Below, in pieces: positions 61,882 to 64,000 of a stretch of DNA of 64,000 nucleotides. The position numbers and the translations under genes are program-made. The stretch comes from an uncultured bacterium (lineage in GTDB: Bacteria > Cyanobacteriota > Vampirovibrionia > Gastranaerophilales > Gastranaerophilaceae). The stretch is from NCBI GenBank assembly GCA_900319365.1, contig ONOE01000006.1, forward strand, positions 20,523 to 84,522, in the 5' to 3' direction. Position 1 is the stretch's first letter, and each line of letters starts with the position of its first letter. Under the pieces are notes generated by a model that ran no database searches, was not told where the DNA came from, and saw nothing but the letters and a program-made list of their open reading frames with translations.

Positions 61882-63576
61882 ATGTCTTTACCTAATGTCG
61901 CTTATTTCTCAATGGAAATGGCTATTGATCAATCTTTACATACATATTCGGGAGGTTTGGGTTTCCTTGCGGGATCACACATGTTATCAGCGGGTTATTT
62001 GCAAATGCCGATGACAGGGGTTACAATTTTGTGGTCTTATGGTTACTATGACCAAAGAATCAGCCATTCGGGAGATGTAGAAGTTGCATATATCAGAAAA
62101 TATTATGACTTCTTGAATGATCCTAATTTGCAGACCGAAGTTGATATTTTCGGCGAAAAGGTAAAGATTAAAGCATATCTTGTAAAACCCGAATTGTTCG
62201 GAACTTGCCCCGTTTATCTTTTGACAACCGATATTGACGGTAACAGCGATTGGGCAAAGAGTATTTCTTATAAATTGTATGACGGTAATGAAAAAATAAG
62301 AATTGCACAGGAAATAGTACTTGGTATCGGCGGTGTAAGAATCTTGCAACAGGCAGGTTACAAGTTTGATGTTATTCACATGAATGAAGGGCACGCATTA
62401 CCTGCAGCATTTGAATTGTTAAGACAATATAACGGCAACCTTGAAGAAGTTAAAAAACATACCGTATTTACAACTCATACCCCTGTTGCGGCAGGAAACG
62501 AAGTACATTGGGTTGACACTCTTATGGAAGGCGGTTACTTCGCAGGTGCATCCCGTCAAACTGCTGTTGATTTGGGCGGAGAGAACTTCTCACTTACCGT
62601 TGCGGCTTTGAGAATGTCAAGAATTGCAAATGCCGTTTCTCAGTTGCATGGTCTTGTTGCTAACAAAATGTGGGAATGGGTTAAAGGCAGATGCCCGATT
62701 AGAGCTATCACCAATGCGGTAAATCTTCATTACTGGCAGGATACGAGAATTAAAGAAGCTGAAGGCGATTTGAACAAACTTCTTGATGTTAAAAAACAGA
62801 TGAAAGCCGAATTGTTCCAGTATGTAGCTAATGTTGCAGGTAAGAAATTTGATCCCAATATTTTAACTATCACTTGGGCAAGAAGATTTGCCGATTACAA
62901 ACGTGCATGGTTAATTTTGATGGATAAAGACAGAATTGAAAAACTGTTAAATGCAGACAAATTGCAGATTATATTCGCAGGTAAATTCCACCCTGATGAT
63001 GTTATGGGCAAAGACATGTTCAACAAATTACTTCATCGTTCACATACATTGAAAAACGTTGTAGTATTACCTGGGTACGAATTGCAATTATCAAGCATGC
63101 TTAAAAAAGGATCTGATGTATGGTTGAATACACCGTTAAGACCTTTTGAAGCATCAGGGACTTCAGGCATGAGTGCTAACGCAAACGGTGCGGTTCACTT
63201 ATCAATTTGGGACGGTTGGGCTGTTGAAGGTACTTTCACCGGTATCAACGGCTACGCAATCGAATATCCTGAAATTGATGATGACATGTCATGGGAAGAA
63301 AGACATTGGAAAGACCATAAGTGCTTAATGGATATTATTGAAAACCAAATTATCCCGACATATTATGACAATAAACCCGAATGGGCAAGATTGATGCGTC
63401 AGGCAATAAGAACATCTGAAGCTTACTTCAATTCAGACAGAATGGTAATTGAATACTTCAACAGATTGTATAAACCTATCGCTCATGACGGTGAATGCTC
63501 AGGTACAGACACCCATGAATTGCAGGTAAAAGAAGCTCCGACATTTGATGCTTGGACTTATGCAAATATAAAATAA
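61882..63576 (+). CDS. glgP: Alpha-glucan phosphorylase-like protein (GT35) with Ser at the PLP-lysine position
   Basis: 564 residues, like the short bacterial GlgP group. Family marks: VAYFSMEMAIDQSLHTYSGG, then GFLAGSHMLSA, VIHMNEGHALPA near 163, FTTHTPVAAGNEVHW near 191, TWARRFADYKRAWLI near 333 and EASGTSGMSANANGAVHLS near 424. In true phosphorylases the residue after GM (here Ser431) is the lysine that carries pyridoxal phosphate. The codon is AGT, so the Schiff base cannot form. Either cofactor use differs or the enzyme is a non-phosphorolytic glucosyltransferase relative. AGAGAGG lies 9 bases before the ATG. Confidence 0.85.
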   Translation: MSLPNVAYFSMEMAIDQSLHTYSGGLGFLAGSHMLSAGYLQMPMTGVTILWSYGYYDQRISHSGDVEVAYIRKYYDFLNDPNLQTEVDIFGEKVKIKAYLVKPELFGTCPVYLLTTDIDGNSDWAKSISYKLYDGNEKIRIAQEIVLGIGGVRILQQAGYKFDVIHMNEGHALPAAFELLRQYNGNLEEVKKHTVFTTHTPVAAGNEVHWVDTLMEGGYFAGASRQTAVDLGGENFSLTVAALRMSRIANAVSQLHGLVANKMWEWVKGRCPIRAITNAVNLHYWQDTRIKEAEGDLNKLLDVKKQMKAELFQYVANVAGKKFDPNILTITWARRFADYKRAWLILMDKDRIEKLLNADKLQIIFAGKFHPDDVMGKDMFNKLLHRSHTLKNVVVLPGYELQLSSMLKKGSDVWLNTPLRPFEASGTSGMSANANGAVHLSIWDGWAVEGTFTGINGYAIEYPEIDDDMSWEERHWKDHKCLMDIIENQIIPTYYDNKPEWARLMRQAIRTSEAYFNSDRMVIEYFNRLYKPIAHDGECSGTDTHELQVKEAPTFDAWTYANIK

Positions 63577-63971
63577 TTCATTAAATAATTATCAAAAAGA
63601 GGGGCTAAGTGCTCCTCTTTTTTAGTGCAAACTTATATTGTAACGAATTATTAAGCTTTAAAAAATTAACACTTGCTTTTTATTATTGATGTATTATGAT
63701 TAAAAAGTTCAGAACACAAGATCTTAACAGATTTACTAAAACCGGTAACTTGGAAACAAAGTTTTATAAAAGAATTAAGGTAAGTGAATGAGTAAATAAT
63801 CACTACAGCAAATGTATGTGATAATGATAAAGACCTCAAAAAGTCTTTAATGCCCCAAAGGATATATAAATTAAATTTTATAATCGTTGGATGGCGAAAC
63901 TAATCGGAACATTGAAAACAGAATAGCTGCACCCGAGCAGAGGCATGAGCGAAAGCGAAAGGTGAGTAATT
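63577..63971 (+). other. Long non-coding stretch or leader before the last gene
   Basis: After the GlgP terminator, about 350 bases hold no clear gene. A 31-codon frame (63696-63791) and a 36-codon frame beginning at TTG near 63880 are weak. A hairpin-like AAAGACCTCAAAAAGTCTTT lies near 63831. The last 100 bases are less AT-rich, with a GAGCGAAAGCG hairpin. I know no riboswitch that matches. Confidence 0.4.
63594..63623 (+). terminator. Terminator after the GlgP-like gene
   Basis: Stem AAAAAGAGG/CCTCTTTTT with an 11-base loop. Confidence 0.85.
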
Positions 63972-64000
63972 ATGCCAATAATGAATATTTTGGCTAATTG
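63972..64000 (+). CDS. Start of a gene cut by the right edge
   Basis: ATG at 63972 with AAAGGTG 7 bases upstream, reading MPIMNILAN to the edge. Only nine codons are visible, so it cannot be identified. Confidence 0.4.

Overview
The window is about 64 kb of AT-rich bacterial chromosome, densely packed with housekeeping genes and lineage-specific hypothetical genes. My best guess, from protein character and not from any search, is a gut relative of Cyanobacteria (Vampirovibrionia/Melainabacteria, Gastranaerophilales type). Supporting signs are a Gram-negative envelope (KdsC, heptose kinase, O-antigen ligase with a DUF4330 partner), an anaerobe-style electron-transfer set (NfnA-like flavoprotein, EtfAB, radical SAM enzymes, ThyX), prepilin-type N-termini on odd proteins, and many short unrecognised proteins. 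I see no rRNA, tRNA, CRISPR array, transposase or prophage.

Layout. 0.3-8.7 kb: a small hypothetical gene, the dnaG-rpoD pair, a GNAT-like gene, a TPR/GT9-like gene, rnhB, a WG-repeat secreted protein and a second GNAT-like protein. 8.8-13.3 kb: an orphan FliI-type ATPase, an exported protein, and a divergent ArsR regulator/zinc-type P-ATPase pair with clear operators. 13.4-17.1 kb: a two-gene restriction-modification system (m5C and N6A methyltransferase domains fused in one protein, plus an HNH nuclease). 17.2-19.6 kb: an AmmeMemoRadiSam pair read from one symmetric promoter. 19.8-22.5 kb: the tail of the spc ribosomal operon (rpsE-rpmD-rplO-secY). 22.7-27.8 kb: CoA-activase-like protein, nitrilase, a repeat-flanked HAD/HTH pair, panD, rpsU, ahcY. 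27.9-35.2 kb: a 1383-residue GH13-like protein, then heptose kinase, DUF4330 and O-antigen ligase. 35.2-43.1 kb: small hypotheticals, a degenerate HD-GYP protein, dtd-thyX, a DnaJ-like gene with queE, a small HTH gene and a frameshifted prepilin/HNH-like locus. 43.2-48.2 kb: NfnA-like, a Cys-rich peptide, etfB, an inverted intruder gene, etfA and an Fsr-type efflux pump. 48.3-49.8 kb: tiny proteins and a broken EF-hand gene. 50-64 kb: ychF, rny-ymdB-PHP, a pseudopilin-like protein, a membrane protein, kdsC-TPR-lysC, an orphan histidine kinase, a GlgP-like protein, and the start of a further gene.

The most striking signal is transcriptional. Eleven genes have a -10 hexamer ending exactly 6 or 7 bases before the ATG, with no Shine-Dalgarno site, which predicts leaderless mRNAs. 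Other genes in the same window carry good AAGGAG-type sites. A different shared motif, around ACTTTATAWATAT, lies upstream of four unrelated-looking hypothetical genes that do have Shine-Dalgarno sites.

Other points worth attention: a glucan-phosphorylase-like enzyme with Ser where the PLP lysine should be; an HD-GYP protein whose HD dyad is Gln-Asn; two genes broken at A7/A8 runs; and etfB/etfA separated by an opposite-strand gene. All functional calls come from motif and family recognition by eye.
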